Source: CAWBCR01 sp963787375
GTDB taxonomy: Bacteria > Chloroflexota > Anaerolineae > Aggregatilineales > UBA3940
NCBI GenBank assembly: GCA_963787375.1
Contig: CAWBCR010000029.1
Span: forward strand, 62,001 to 126,000
Direction: 5' to 3'
Length of the DNA: 64,000 nt
Shown one piece after another: positions 8,672-17,681 of this stretch (the first letter of the stretch is position 1; every line of letters starts with the position of its first letter). The notes beneath the pieces are model-generated. The model was not told the origin of the DNA. It did no database searches and saw nothing but the letters and a program-made list of their open reading frames with translations. The translations under genes were made by a program, and so were the position numbers.

Positions 8672-9511
8672 CTAGGGGAGGGTGTAGCCGTAAGGACTGC
8701 CGCCACCGATACCGCTCATGATGATGACGTAGGTCTTGCCGTTGGCATCAGGACCATAGTTGACCTGCACCTCGCCGGTGGTCAGGACGTAGACGCTGAC
8801 ATCGCCGACCTGCTTGATCAGCATGTCCTGCGCGGGCGGGTTGGTCAGGTAGCTGCCGAAGTCGGCAGCATTGATGGTGAACAGGTACTGGCCCTCGCTG
8901 CTGCCGTCGACCATGAACACGTCGATGGCGGTGCCGTTGTCCGCGCCGTACAGCACGATCTGGTCGTCGTACAGGTGGCAGTTGATGCGCGCGTCGGTGC
9001 AGGGCGCGACGGTCGCCTCGGTCTCCGCCGCGCCGCCACTCGCAAAGGTGAAGATCAAGTTGTCCAAGTAAGCAGTGGGGCAGGTGGCGGTGAAAGTGAC
9101 TCCGGTGAAGCCGCCAGGCACCGTACAGCGAAAGTGGCCGGAGCCCAGAATCACACATTGGGCGAGGCTGCTCGTACCGTGCCAGGACAAACCCACCCCA
9201 CCATACAAATTATACGTCACCGAGGTGGCCTTGCGGCCATGAGTGGTAAAGATGGTCAACGAACTGTTATTGAGCACGCACTCGGGGGCGGTACCGCCGG
9301 CGTTGGCCGTGTTGGAGATGACGGTGGCTGCGTCGCCGGTGGCTGTCAGGTCACCAGTGAAGGAGTTGGCGCAGGGATTGCCCGGCGTGGCCCCGTCGAA
9401 GGTGACCGTCGTACTGCCACCACCGGCCTGCGCCGTGCGGGCCCCGACCAGCGCCAGCGCTGCCACGACCATCAAAACGCCTGCGATGAGATAGAAGCGG
9501 TTCTTGCTCAT
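8672..9511 (-). CDS. Secreted paralogue 3 of the array
   Basis: A 279-residue exported protein beginning MSKNRFYLIAGVLMV, with a signal peptide ending around TAQA. The N-terminal region contains GNPCANSFTGDL and GGTAPECVLN, which paralogue 4 shares (GDPCADAFSDPL, GGTAPECGLG), and ends TAYLDNLIFTF. The conserved C-terminal domain starts DARINCHLYDDQIVLYGADN and ends SPYGYTLP. I chose the ATG at 9511 because the upstream in-frame extension to 9571 has no signal-peptide character. Function unknown; intact. Confidence 0.84.
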   Translation of the reverse strand: MSKNRFYLIAGVLMVVAALALVGARTAQAGGGSTTVTFDGATPGNPCANSFTGDLTATGDAATVISNTANAGGTAPECVLNNSSLTIFTTHGRKATSVTYNLYGGVGLSWHGTSSLAQCVILGSGHFRCTVPGGFTGVTFTATCPTAYLDNLIFTFASGGAAETEATVAPCTDARINCHLYDDQIVLYGADNGTAIDVFMVDGSSEGQYLFTINAADFGSYLTNPPAQDMLIKQVGDVSVYVLTTGEVQVNYGPDANGKTYVIIMSGIGGGSPYGYTLP

Positions 9512-9616
9512 ACGATGTAACCAGCCAGTCCTTTCCGTTGAATCACTAACGATTACCGATAACCGGATCATAGTGTTTTTAGATTTGAAATTTCAAGTAT
9601 GTGCCGGAATCAAAAA

Positions 9617-9644
9617 GCGGGCGGGATCGTGCGATCCCACCCGC
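9617..9644 (-). terminator. Family terminator hairpin, copy 4
   Basis: The same stem and loop (GTGC) as copy 1, with GGAATCAAAAA beside it. It follows paralogue 4 by 18 bases. Confidence 0.85.
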
Positions 9645-9662
9645 CGCTGTGAAGCGCCTCGA

Positions 9663-10583
9663 TCAGGGCTCGACGACGTAGCCGTGCGGATTGGAGCCGT
9701 TGATGTCGTCCATGATGATGACGAAGGTCTTGCCCTCGGCGTCAGGCCCGTAGTTGACCTGAAGCTCGCCGGTGGGCAGCACATAGATGTTGAACAGCCC
9801 CTCGCTCTTGACCAGCACCGGCATGTCAGGCGGGTTGGCCGGATAGTCGCCGAGGTCGTCCTCGGTGATGGAGAACATCAGGTGGCCCTCGCTTGCGGAG
9901 TTGATGGGCCACACCTGGATGGTCGGATTGCCGGCATCGTCCGTGCGGGAGTACAGCGCGAACTTGTCGTCATACAGGTGGCAGTTGATGCGGTCGTCGG
10001 GGCAGGGGGCCACTACCGGGAAGCCGAAGGTCAGGTTGTCGACGTAGCCGTGGCCCGCGATGATCACCTCGTCAAAGCCGCCTATCGGCGAGCTGGTATA
10101 CCTGGCTGACTGCTCTCCCAGCGTGTCGCCGCTGAGCCATACGCCGTCCCGGAAGAAGTCGATGCGGATCTGTCCCACGCCGATGGCGAATCCGGAGGGG
10201 GCCGAAAGAGGGACTGCATCGAATACGCGGTAGCCGTATCTCATGGCCAGCGACTGTGCGCCGCCGTCGACCGAGATATCGAGCGAACCGCTACCACCGA
10301 CGAGCGAAAGCGGCGCGGCAGAGGCGAACGCCACAAATCCCCCGCCCAACCCACATTCCGGCGCGGTGCCACCCGCGATGGTCGACGATGACATATAGGT
10401 ATTGGTGCTTGTTGCCGACAGGGGGTCGCTGAAGGCGTCTGCACATGGATCCCCAAAGCCAAGCCCATCAAAACCGACCAGGATGCTGTTGGGGGTGGCC
10501 CGCGCCACGCCAGCCCCGGCCAGCACCAGCGCTATCAGCAGGGTCAGCAAGCCGGCGATAACATACAACCTTTGCTTTCTCAT
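9663..10583 (-). CDS. Secreted paralogue 4 of the array
   Basis: A 306-residue exported protein from the ATG at 10583, which has a strong GGGGGAG box seven bases upstream (an ATG at 10619 is less likely). Signal peptide MRKQRLYVIAGLLTLLIALV ends near ARAT. The N-terminal region carries the GDPCADAF and GGTAPECGLG signatures, ends HGYVDNLTFGF, and passes into the C-terminal domain (DDRINCHLYDDKFALYSRTD, NIYVLPTGELQVNYGPDAEG). It ends SNPHGYVVEP rather than GYTLP, the same tail as the scar copy upstream. Function unknown; intact. Confidence 0.84.
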   Translation of the reverse strand: MRKQRLYVIAGLLTLLIALVLAGAGVARATPNSILVGFDGLGFGDPCADAFSDPLSATSTNTYMSSSTIAGGTAPECGLGGGFVAFASAAPLSLVGGSGSLDISVDGGAQSLAMRYGYRVFDAVPLSAPSGFAIGVGQIRIDFFRDGVWLSGDTLGEQSARYTSSPIGGFDEVIIAGHGYVDNLTFGFPVVAPCPDDRINCHLYDDKFALYSRTDDAGNPTIQVWPINSASEGHLMFSITEDDLGDYPANPPDMPVLVKSEGLFNIYVLPTGELQVNYGPDAEGKTFVIIMDDINGSNPHGYVVEP

Positions 10584-10691
10584 GAGTTTACTCCCCCGGT
10601 TCGTCCAAAGAATAAACAAGCTTGATCGTATCTTAATTGAAATTGAAAGGTGTTGTCAACCCATGCGGTGGCGTGATGCCGGGATCGAGAT

Positions 10692-10719
10692 GGGGGCGGG
10701 ATCACACGAACCCGCCCGC
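10692..10719 (-). terminator. Degenerate family terminator hairpin, copy 5
   Basis: GGGCGGG pairs with CCCGCCC around ATCACACGAA. It is related to the other four hairpins but shorter, and lies 18 bases past the scar copy, the same spacing as the intact copies. Confidence 0.6.
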
Positions 10720-10736
10720 CCACTGAACAGACGCGA

Positions 10737-10816
10737 TTATGGCTCGACGACGTAGCCGTAAGGGCTGCCGTCAACAGCCCGGCGGCGATCAGCAAATGAA
10801 CTCTACGCCTGTCCAT
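10737..10816 (-). pseudogene. Deletion scar of a fifth secreted paralogue
   Basis: The ATG at 10816 (GGGGAAG box upstream) starts a signal-peptide-like MDRRRVHLLIAAGLLT, but within 16 codons the sequence jumps to the family's last codons, DGSPYGYVVEP and TAA, in a different frame. The whole body of about 270 codons is missing. The tail matches paralogue 4 and a degenerate family terminator follows, so this looks like an internal deletion of a fifth array member. Confidence 0.7.
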
Positions 10817-10951
10817 AGTGCTTCCCCGTATTGATGATGAGTAATTACTCAGAATGAGATGGGACTTACTTATCATAAGCCACATCAGGGGAGGCAGTCA
10901 ACGACGCAGGCGTGAAGGTTTCATGAATTTAACCGGGCCCAGCGGCAGCCG

Positions 10952-11257
10952 TCAGTCCTCGTCGCCGTCAGCCTCCGCCAGGTCGATCAGCATGTCGTCG
11001 GCGTAGCAGTAGACCAGGTCGGGCCCTTCCTCCATCATGACGATCAGCGGGTGGCCGGTCTGGTGAAAGTGGCGCGTGGCGTGGTGATTGATCGACGAGT
11101 CGCAGCAGCCGATGTAGCCGCAGATCAGGCACACCCGCAGGTGGACCCACGAGCTACCCAGCTTGACGCAGTCCTCGCACACGTTGTGCTTCATGTCGAG
11201 ATCGTAATCGGCCAGGTCGATCTTGATTTGATCCAGGTGCGTGCACGTGTCGGCCAT
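10952..11257 (-). CDS. UBP-type zinc-finger protein
   Basis: A 101-residue protein made almost entirely of a zf-UBP domain, which in eukaryotes binds the free C-terminus of ubiquitin. Putative zinc ligands are C5, H7, C27, C30, C43, C46, C51, H58/H59, H63 and H69, in the usual CxH...CxxC...CxxC...C...H...H order, with the signature CLICGYIGCCDSSINHHAT. Bacterial stand-alone versions are known but their ligand is not. It starts at ATG 11257 after GGAGGGG. The acidic tail (AEADGDED) is unremarkable. It stands alone between the paralogue array and gdh. Confidence 0.85.
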   Translation of the reverse strand: MADTCTHLDQIKIDLADYDLDMKHNVCEDCVKLGSSWVHLRVCLICGYIGCCDSSINHHATRHFHQTGHPLIVMMEEGPDLVYCYADDMLIDLAEADGDED

Positions 11258-11340
11258 ATGTTATCCCCTCCGGCGAAAGCTTGTGTCAGCCTCCTAATGA
11301 TAGCCGCTGCGCCGTGGCAGCACAATCGCCGCACAACGCA

Positions 11341-11385
11341 GCAGGGGCGACGGGCAGCCCCCTGGCTGCCTGGCGTCGCCCCTGC
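11341..11385 (-). terminator. Terminator-like hairpin after gdh
   Basis: A 12-bp outer stem (GCAGGGGCGACG) and an inner stem (GGCAGCC/GGCTGCC) form a long hairpin 29 bases past the gdh stop. Confidence 0.6.
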
Positions 11386-11414
11386 GGTGACAACTCATAA
11401 CGGATGGTGGACTT

Positions 11415-12692
11415 TTATACCCAGCCGCGCAGCCGGACGGCCTCCGCCACGCGGTTGACAGCCAGCAGGTACGCGCCCATACGCGGGTCGACCTGGAAGC
11501 GGTCGGTCATGTCGTAGACCTCGTGGAAGGCGGTGGCCATCGTCTTATTGAGGCGGTCGTGCACCGTGTCGAGGTCCCAGTAGTAGCCATACGAGTTCTG
11601 GACCATCTCGAAGTACGAGACGGTCACGCCGCCGGCGTTGGCCAGAATGTCGGGCACTACCAGGATGTTGCGCTCGTACAGGATCGCGTCGGCGTCGGGG
11701 GTGGTGGGGCCGTTCGCGCCCTCGACCACCAGCCGGGCCTGGATGTCATGCGCGTTGTCGGCGCGGATCTGGCCCTCGATGGCGCACGGGGCCAGCACAT
11801 CGACCTGCAGCTTCAGCAGCTCCTCGTTGCTGATCGCCTTGACGCCGCTGCCGTGCTTCTCGTAGCCGCCCAGCAGGCCGCCGTTGCCGTCAGCGTACTG
11901 GGTGAGGTCGGCCACGTCGAAGCCGTCGGGGTTGTAGTAGCCGCCGGTCACGTCGCTGACGCCAACGATCTTGCAGCCGTAGTCGCGCGACAGGATTTCG
12001 ACGGCATAGCGGCCCACATTGCCGAAGCCCTGTACCGCCACCGTCGCGCCGTTGAGGTCGAGGCCGATGCGCGCGGCGGCCAGGCTGGCACAGATGGCGA
12101 GGCCCCAGCTTGTCGCGTCACCGCGCCCCGCCGACCCGCCCAGCGCCAGCGGCTTGCCGGTGATCATGCCGAACTCGTTGTGGCCCTTAAGCACAGCGAA
12201 CTCGTCGGCCATCCAGGCCATGATCTGTGGGTTGGTGAACACGTCGGGCGCGGGAATGTCCATGTCAGGGCCCAGGATACGCCCCACCTGCCGGATATAG
12301 GCGCGGCTCAGGCGCTCCAACTCGGACGGCGACATTTCCTTGGGGTTGCAGATCACGCCGCCCTTGGCCCCGCCCAGCGGGATGCCGACAGTGGCACATT
12401 TCCACGTCATCCACATCGCCAGCGCGCGGACGGTGTCGATGGTCTCGTCGGGGTGGAAGCGGATGCCACCCTTCGTCGGCCCGCGCGAGTCGTTGTGCTG
12501 CACGCGGAAGCCCTTGAAGATGCGCGTCGTGCCGTCGTCCATGCGAACCGGCAGCGTGACGTGCAGCTCGCGCACCGGATCGCGCAGCAGCTCGTGCACG
12601 GCGGGCTCCAACTGCAGAATTTGCGCAGCGTGGTCAAGCTGTTCCTGCGCAATGGCGAAGGGATTCAGGGTTTCTTCGATCTTGACTGCCAT
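11415..12692 (-). CDS. gdhA: Glu/Leu/Phe/Val-family dehydrogenase, probably glutamate dehydrogenase
   Basis: Interconverts glutamate and 2-oxoglutarate plus ammonia using NAD(P), in the cytoplasm. The 425-residue length fits the hexameric bacterial enzyme. The catalytic segment PLGGAKGGV carries K110; GPTKGGIRFHP supplies the other substrate lysine region, followed by the PAPDVFTNPQ segment and the Rossmann VAVQGFGNVG. The C-terminal ANAGGVTVSYFEMVQN is typical of glutamate dehydrogenase. I chose the ATG at 12692 (GGAGAAG upstream) over the one at 12752, which adds a 20-residue polar leader. Single-gene unit by spacing. Coenzyme preference cannot be read safely. Confidence 0.9.
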   Translation of the reverse strand: MAVKIEETLNPFAIAQEQLDHAAQILQLEPAVHELLRDPVRELHVTLPVRMDDGTTRIFKGFRVQHNDSRGPTKGGIRFHPDETIDTVRALAMWMTWKCATVGIPLGGAKGGVICNPKEMSPSELERLSRAYIRQVGRILGPDMDIPAPDVFTNPQIMAWMADEFAVLKGHNEFGMITGKPLALGGSAGRGDATSWGLAICASLAAARIGLDLNGATVAVQGFGNVGRYAVEILSRDYGCKIVGVSDVTGGYYNPDGFDVADLTQYADGNGGLLGGYEKHGSGVKAISNEELLKLQVDVLAPCAIEGQIRADNAHDIQARLVVEGANGPTTPDADAILYERNILVVPDILANAGGVTVSYFEMVQNSYGYYWDLDTVHDRLNKTMATAFHEVYDMTDRFQVDPRMGAYLLAVNRVAEAVRLRGWV

Positions 12693-13045
12693 GTGTGATT
12701 GCTTCTCCTGAGAAGAGTGGATAGCGTGACTCTCGCGGCCCGAGAGGCTCACAGATAACGAACGTTGCCTTCAGGGAGATCGGCGGTTGGGCTCAGTCTC
12801 CCGTGATTACACAGGTGGGCGGGGAATGACGGTTATTTCGAGTGTAGTAGCCTGTGATAACCTTCACAGGTGTAAGGTCTCCTCACCTGGGTAGATAAGT
12901 GTCATGTACCTTCATTATAGCACGCCGCGCGGCGCGCAGGGCGACGATTGGCCTATGGAGCGTTTGCGGTTCCGCGCGCGATCGGCGAATCTCTGTTATA
13001 GTATCCGGTAGAACAACAGGGCAGCTACCAGTGGAGTAAATCAGC
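12693..13045. other. Intergenic region between divergent gdh and the sensor hybrid
   Basis: This 353-base gap separates two divergent genes and must hold both promoters. A TATAGT lies about 50 bases upstream of the 13046 start, but no well-spaced -35 box is evident. No open frame in it looks coding. Confidence 0.5.
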
Positions 13046-14198
13046 GTGGACACCCAACCGCCTGAGCAGGACGCCGCTCCCGAGCCGGCACCCGCGCGTG
13101 TGTTCGTCGTAGACGACAGCGAGCGCACCAACGACGTTCTCGTCAGCTTGCTTGAGCTTGAAGGCCACCACGTCGTGCCGTACCTGGACCCAATCGAGGC
13201 GCTGGCGGCCATCAAAGCCGACCCGCCAGACCTCGTGCTGCTGGACGTGATGATGCCCGGCATGACGGGCATGCAGGTACTGGAGCAGGTGCGCGCCCAC
13301 GGCCCCACCGTCGAGATGCCGGTCATCATGCTGACCGCCCTCAGCGAGACGCAGGACATGGTCAGGGGGCTGGATCTGGGCGCGAACGACTACCTGGTCA
13401 AGCCGGCGCAGTATGAGGTGCTGGTGGCGCGCGTCAACACCCAGCTCAAGCTCAAGCGGCTGCTCGACCAGCGCCGCAAGGACCTCGAAGAGCTGCGCGA
13501 GCTGAACACCATCAAAGACAAGTTCCTCCAGATCGCGGCGCACGACCTGCGCAACCCGATCAACAACTTCATGATCGGGCTGGAGATCCTCAAGCGCATC
13601 GATCCCGGCGTGAAGGCGCAGATTTCCGAATTCGACACCATCCTGAGCATGATGGACAGCTCGGCGCTCGTGATGCGCTCCATGGTCAACGACTTCCTCG
13701 ACCTGCAGGTGCTGCGCAGCGGCAAAGTGAAGCTGGAGAAGCAGGTCATTTCGATCAACAAGCTGGTCGAACTCGGCCATCATGCAGAATCGCACCGGCG
13801 CGGAGAAGAAGTCGATTGACCTGCGCGCCACGCTCGACCCATCGCTGCCGGAAACGCAGGGCGACCCCGACCGGCTGATGCAGGTCATCAACAACCTGAT
13901 CAGCAACGCCATCAAGTTCAGCCCGAACGGCGCGACGGTCGCGGTGCGCACGCGCGTACAGAACGGCGGCCTGATGTTCGAGGTGGCCGACACCGGCCCG
14001 GGCATTCCCGCCGCCGAGATCCCGCTGCTGTTCGAGGAGTTCGCGCGGCTGAGTAACCAGCCCACCGGCGGCGAGAAAAGCTCCGGCGTGGGGCTGTCGA
14101 TTGCCAAACAGCTCGTCGAGCTGCACGGCGGGCAGATCGGAGCGAAGAGCGAGGTGGGCAAAGGGTCGCTGTTCTGGTTCTCGCTGCCGCAGGGGTAG
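13046..14198 (+). CDS. Response-regulator/histidine-kinase hybrid, frameshifted
   Basis: A cytoplasmic signalling protein with receiver, HisKA and HATPase_c domains in that order. The receiver has acidic D23/D24, phospho-acceptor D67 in LLDVMMPGMTG and the YLVKPAQ lysine. A coiled segment of about 35 residues follows, then the HisKA H-box AAHDLRNPI, N-box NNLISNAIKFSP, G1 VADTGPGIP and G2 GVGLSIAKQL. The frame breaks near 13767-13773: INKLVE ends one frame and NSAIMQNRTGAEKK begins the next, clean on both sides, so a one-base error is likely. No transmembrane segment, so the input is probably phosphorylation of the receiver or a partner. The GTG start follows GTGGAG. Confidence 0.85.
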
Positions 14199-14205
14199 GG
14201 GCCCT

Positions 14206-14646
14206 ATGCTGGAGCGGACAAATCGGCTTGGCGCAGGGGTGGCCATCACGGCTTATGTGTCGGCCATCGGGGTCTTCGTTTTCAGGCTGGCGGGCCAGCC
14301 GCAGGTGGGGCACTGGTTTGGCTCAATCGAGCTTGTGATGGCGCTGCCGCTGGTCTACCTGCTGGTAAAGGCCCCGCAGCTTGAACGGCCCCCGCTGTAC
14401 TACCTCCAGATTGGCCTGATGCTGGTATGGCTGGCCGTCGAGCTGCTGCTGGATTACATCTTCCTCGTCGACTTCCGCCACACAAGCTGGATGGTGATCA
14501 GCTATGTGATGCTGTTCTTTGCAGGCACCGGCGGGATGCTCGGCGTAGCGGCACACGCCGGGCGGCGCTGGATGCTGGTGGCGGTCGCCCTGTTCCTGAT
14601 CATGGCGGTATTGACATTCGTCCAGCGCGCGGTGACCGGCATGTAG
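14206..14646 (+). CDS. Small four-helix membrane protein
   Basis: A 146-residue hydrophobic protein with about four membrane segments (near residues 10-28, 42-58, 68-90 and 97-138 overall). It starts at an ATG 7 bases after the stop of the sensor hybrid, so the two are probably cotranscribed and it may be its membrane partner (inference). I recognise no family signature. The frame extends further upstream but only as a shadow of the kinase gene. Confidence 0.65.
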   Translation: MLERTNRLGAGVAITAYVSAIGVFVFRLAGQPQVGHWFGSIELVMALPLVYLLVKAPQLERPPLYYLQIGLMLVWLAVELLLDYIFLVDFRHTSWMVISYVMLFFAGTGGMLGVAAHAGRRWMLVAVALFLIMAVLTFVQRAVTGM

Positions 14647-14706
14647 GCTGGATCGGATCGCCACTGCCCGGCGGGCAGATGGCACAGATCAACGAAACCG
14701 AATCGT

Positions 14707-14732
14707 CAGGGGCCCGGCATGCCGGGCCCCTG
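14707..14732 (+). terminator. Terminator-like palindrome after the 14206 gene
   Basis: A 26-base perfect palindrome centred on GGCATGCC with arms CAGGGGCCCGGCA lies 60 bases past the stop and is followed by TTGTTGTG. Confidence 0.65.
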
Positions 14733-14805
14733 TTGTGTGACATGGATTGCGCAGGGACACGGCCCATACCGTATCCCTGCGCAAGTGGGGATAGGCTAAT
14801 TGACG

Positions 14806-15459
14806 TCAGCCCTTCTTACCGGCGCGGGTCTGGTCCAGTGGCTCAAACTCAACCGCCGGCTGGCGGGGTTCCTCGGCCTCATGGACGACAGGCCGCGTGG
14901 GCAGCTCGAACGTCGCGGGAGGCTCGTGATGCCCTTCGTCGCGACGGCGGGTGAGCAGGTAGATGCCCAGCACGATCAGCAGGCCGGGCCACACGATCTT
15001 GGCCAGCGCACCGCCGCTGATGTTGAGGATCAACTCAAAGAACACGCCGCCGATCAGGAAGATGGTCACGCCGGTGACGATCCATTTCATGCCGGTCGTC
15101 ACCAGCCGGTCGACGTCGCTCCAGGCCCCGTTGATGACCAGCCCGATGCCGACCGAAGTCGGGAAGATCAGCGCCCAGGCGTAGGCCCAGCTTGTCCAGT
15201 GGTGCGTGACCGACTGGTACATCAGGATCAGGCCGACCATCGTCACGACGCTGCCCGGAATCGCCAGCGGGCCTGCCGCCTTGCCACCCAGCGCCATCCC
15301 GACGAAGAACAACAGGCCGGGGATGAGGATGAAGAACGGCCAGAAAAAGGCCCACATATTGACGTGGAACACCTGGCCCAGCAGGAACAATGCGCCCAGC
15401 CCGACCAGCGCCGCGCCGATCAGCAGGTTTGCACGCCCGCGTGAATACTCACCTGACAT
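14806..15459 (-). CDS. LiaF/DUF5668-like membrane protein
   Basis: A 217-residue protein with paired N-terminal hydrophobic helices (LLIGAALVGLGALFLLGQVF, then WAFFWPFFILIPGLLFFVGM), a pattern typical of the LiaI-LiaF-like/DUF5668 transmembrane region, followed by further helices and a polar C-terminal tail from about residue 170. LiaF proteins regulate envelope-stress sensors, but the conserved C-terminal LiaF domain is absent and no LiaRS pair lies nearby. The ATG at 15459 has GGAGG upstream. Confident as a membrane protein, moderate for the family. Confidence 0.7.
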   Translation of the reverse strand: MSGEYSRGRANLLIGAALVGLGALFLLGQVFHVNMWAFFWPFFILIPGLLFFVGMALGGKAAGPLAIPGSVVTMVGLILMYQSVTHHWTSWAYAWALIFPTSVGIGLVINGAWSDVDRLVTTGMKWIVTGVTIFLIGGVFFELILNISGGALAKIVWPGLLIVLGIYLLTRRRDEGHHEPPATFELPTRPVVHEAEEPRQPAVEFEPLDQTRAGKKG

Positions 15460-15570
15460 ATCTGACTGCCTCCTTCAAACGCGCAGAGTATCCTCCACGC
15501 GGGTGATTGTCTCATTCATCTAACTATACGCGCTGGGCGGGTCTGAGTTGCAGGCCGGTCTGCTCAGAAC

Positions 15571-15612
15571 CTCACCCCCTGGCCCCCTCTCCAAATTTGG
15601 AGAGGGGGAAGG
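15571..15612. repeat. Dispersed CTCTCCAAATTTGGAGAG repeat, copy 1
   Basis: CCTCACCCCCTGG precedes an 18-base perfect palindrome CTCTCCAAATTTGGAGAG, then GGGGAAGG. It lies between two genes; related copies are at 26062, 47299, 54571 and 62097. Confidence 0.8.
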
Positions 15613-15649
15613 CGACTTGCCCGCCGGGGGAGAGGCAAAAACCGTGCTG

Positions 15650-17520
15650 CTAATTGGGCGGCCCATCTTCCGTCAGCGTAAAGTCGTCGAAGGTCGCCAG
15701 GGTGGCCGGGGCCTGCTGCCCGCCCGACCCGGTAATCAGCCCCACGTAGCCCACCCGCTCGGTGCCCAGCTCGGTCAGCGGGAAGCTGCCGACCTGCTTC
15801 CACGCGTCGGGGCTGTCGCCGCCGCGATAATAGGCCTGGATGTCGAAATCGGTCAGCACCAGCATCAGGTTGACCCGGCCCGGCGATGGCAGCACGCCGC
15901 CCGCGGCGCTCATCCCGGTGACGCCCCGGTTGAGCAACTGCGGGGCCCAGTTGCGGAAATAGAGGGCATCGCCGGCGCAGTTGGGGCGGTTGTCGCAGTA
16001 GGTCCGCGTCAGGGAGAACAGCGGGAGCCTGCGCCCGCTGAGCACCACCAGCCCCGCCGACTGGTAGTTGGCGGTCGGGCTGAACGACAGGTCAACGGTG
16101 GCCCGCCAGCGCGGCACGCTGATCGGCGTCACCAGCGCCGGGATGGAGGCCTGCCGCCGCGCGTTCTCGTCGAGGCCGCTCGACGGCTCGACGGGCAGCG
16201 TCAGCGCGCCGTTGGCCTCCCAGCGCTGCGGCTCGTTGATCCACGTCCAGCGCGGGTTGAGCGGCTGGCCGTCGAACGTATCTCTGAAAGGCAGGCCCCC
16301 GGCGGCGGCCTGGGGCTGCGCGGTCGGCGCGGCGGCTGCCGTCTGCTGCTGCTCGGCGACGCGCGTCGCACCGGCGGCAGCGGTGGCCGTCTGGAACGTG
16401 GCGATGCGGTGCCGCCTGATGCCTGCCAGCAAGACCACTGCCACCAGCAGCACGACGACCAGCAGCGCGCCAATCAGGGCAATCGCCCCCAGCGGGCTGC
16501 GGCTGCGCGGCGCAGCAGCGACTGTCTCAGCAGGGGGCGCGGACGGCGAGGTCGGCGCAGCGGCGGCAGTATCGGCAGACTCGGCGGCGGGAGTCGGCGT
16601 GGCGATTGTCGCGGCGCGGGGGGTGGGCGGCGCGGGGGCCAGCGGGGCAGGCATCATCGGTTGGGTGCCCTCAGGGAATTCGGTGGGGTAGCCGGCCTGC
16701 GCCTCAATCGCCGCCTGCTGGAGCGCGGCGGCCAATTCGCCGCACGTCTCGTAACGCTCGGCGGGCTGCTTGGCCATCGCCTTCAGGATCACCCGCTCGA
16801 CCGGCTCCGGCAGGTCGGGTCGACCTGGCGGGGCAGCGGCAGCGGCTCGTAGATGTGCTTGATGACGACCGCCATCGGCGTTTCGGCGTGATACGGCACG
16901 TCGCCGACGGCCATCTGGTACAGCACCACGCCCAGCGAGTAGATGTCGCTGCGGTAATCGATGGGCTGGCCCAGCCCCTGCTCCGGCGAGACGTAGGCGG
17001 GCGTCCCGACGATGCCGCTGCCGGTGAACTGCGCGGTGCCCTCCACCAGCTTCGAGATGCCAAAGTCGGTGATGTACACGTCGCCGCCCTGGTCGAGCAG
17101 GATGTTGGCCGGCTTCACGTCGCGGTGGATGACGCCGCGCCTGTGGGCGTAATCCAATCCCTCGGCAATCTGGGCGACGATGCGCACCGTCTGGTCGAGG
17201 GTTATCGGGCCGGCGGCCAGCCGGTCGCCGAGCGTGCCGCCCTCCAGGTAGCGCATCACAATGTAGGTGATCTCGTCCTGCTCGCCGTAGTCGTACACCG
17301 GCAGGATGCGAGCGTGCTCCAGCCGGGCGATGACCTTCGCCTCCTGCTCGAAGCGCCCCAGAAAGGTGGGGTCCTGCGCGAAGTGGCGCGGCAGCACCTT
17401 GACGGCGACGTAGCGATCCATGCTGGGCTGGTACGCCTTGTAGACGGTTGCCATGCCGCCCACGCCAAGCTGTTCGATGATGCGGTAGGCCCCCAGGTTC
17501 TGGCCGATTAGCTCGCTCAT
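15650..17520 (-). CDS. PknB-type Ser/Thr protein kinase with extracytoplasmic domain, frameshifted
   Basis: Membrane-anchored Hanks-type kinase. The N-terminal domain has the Gly-rich loop GVGGMATVY (19-27), VAVK with K41, E60, HRDVKPAN (132-139), DFG (152-154) and a TPAYVSPEQ activation segment. The frame breaks near 16820, inside the C-lobe, and continues as PEPVERVILKAMAKQPAERYETC. A Pro/Ala-rich linker, one transmembrane helix (SPLGAIALIGALLVVVLLVA) and about 200 outer residues follow (FRDTFDGQPLNPRWTWINE to the end) that resemble a concanavalin/DUF1349-like beta-sandwich. The outer part may sense a glycan (inference). Start ATG 17520 follows GGAG. All catalytic residues are present. Confidence 0.88.
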
Positions 17521-17616
17521 ACACCGCTCCACAGGTAATGCCGCCGGCTGCTGAACACGAGGACTCCGGCGGCAGCCCCATCATAACACAGGCCGGGCAG
17601 GCGGCGAAAGCAAAAG

Positions 17617-17637
17617 AGGCCCGCCTTTACAGACGGG
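17617..17637 (-). terminator. Weak terminator-like hairpin after the 17682 gene
   Basis: A short GC stem (GCCCG against CGGGC) followed on the minus strand by CTCTTTTGC, 45 bases past the stop of the lipoprotein at 17682. Confidence 0.35.
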
Positions 17638-17681
17638 CGACACTATTTTACCGGGTGTCTACATGTGCAGGATGCAGCGCA

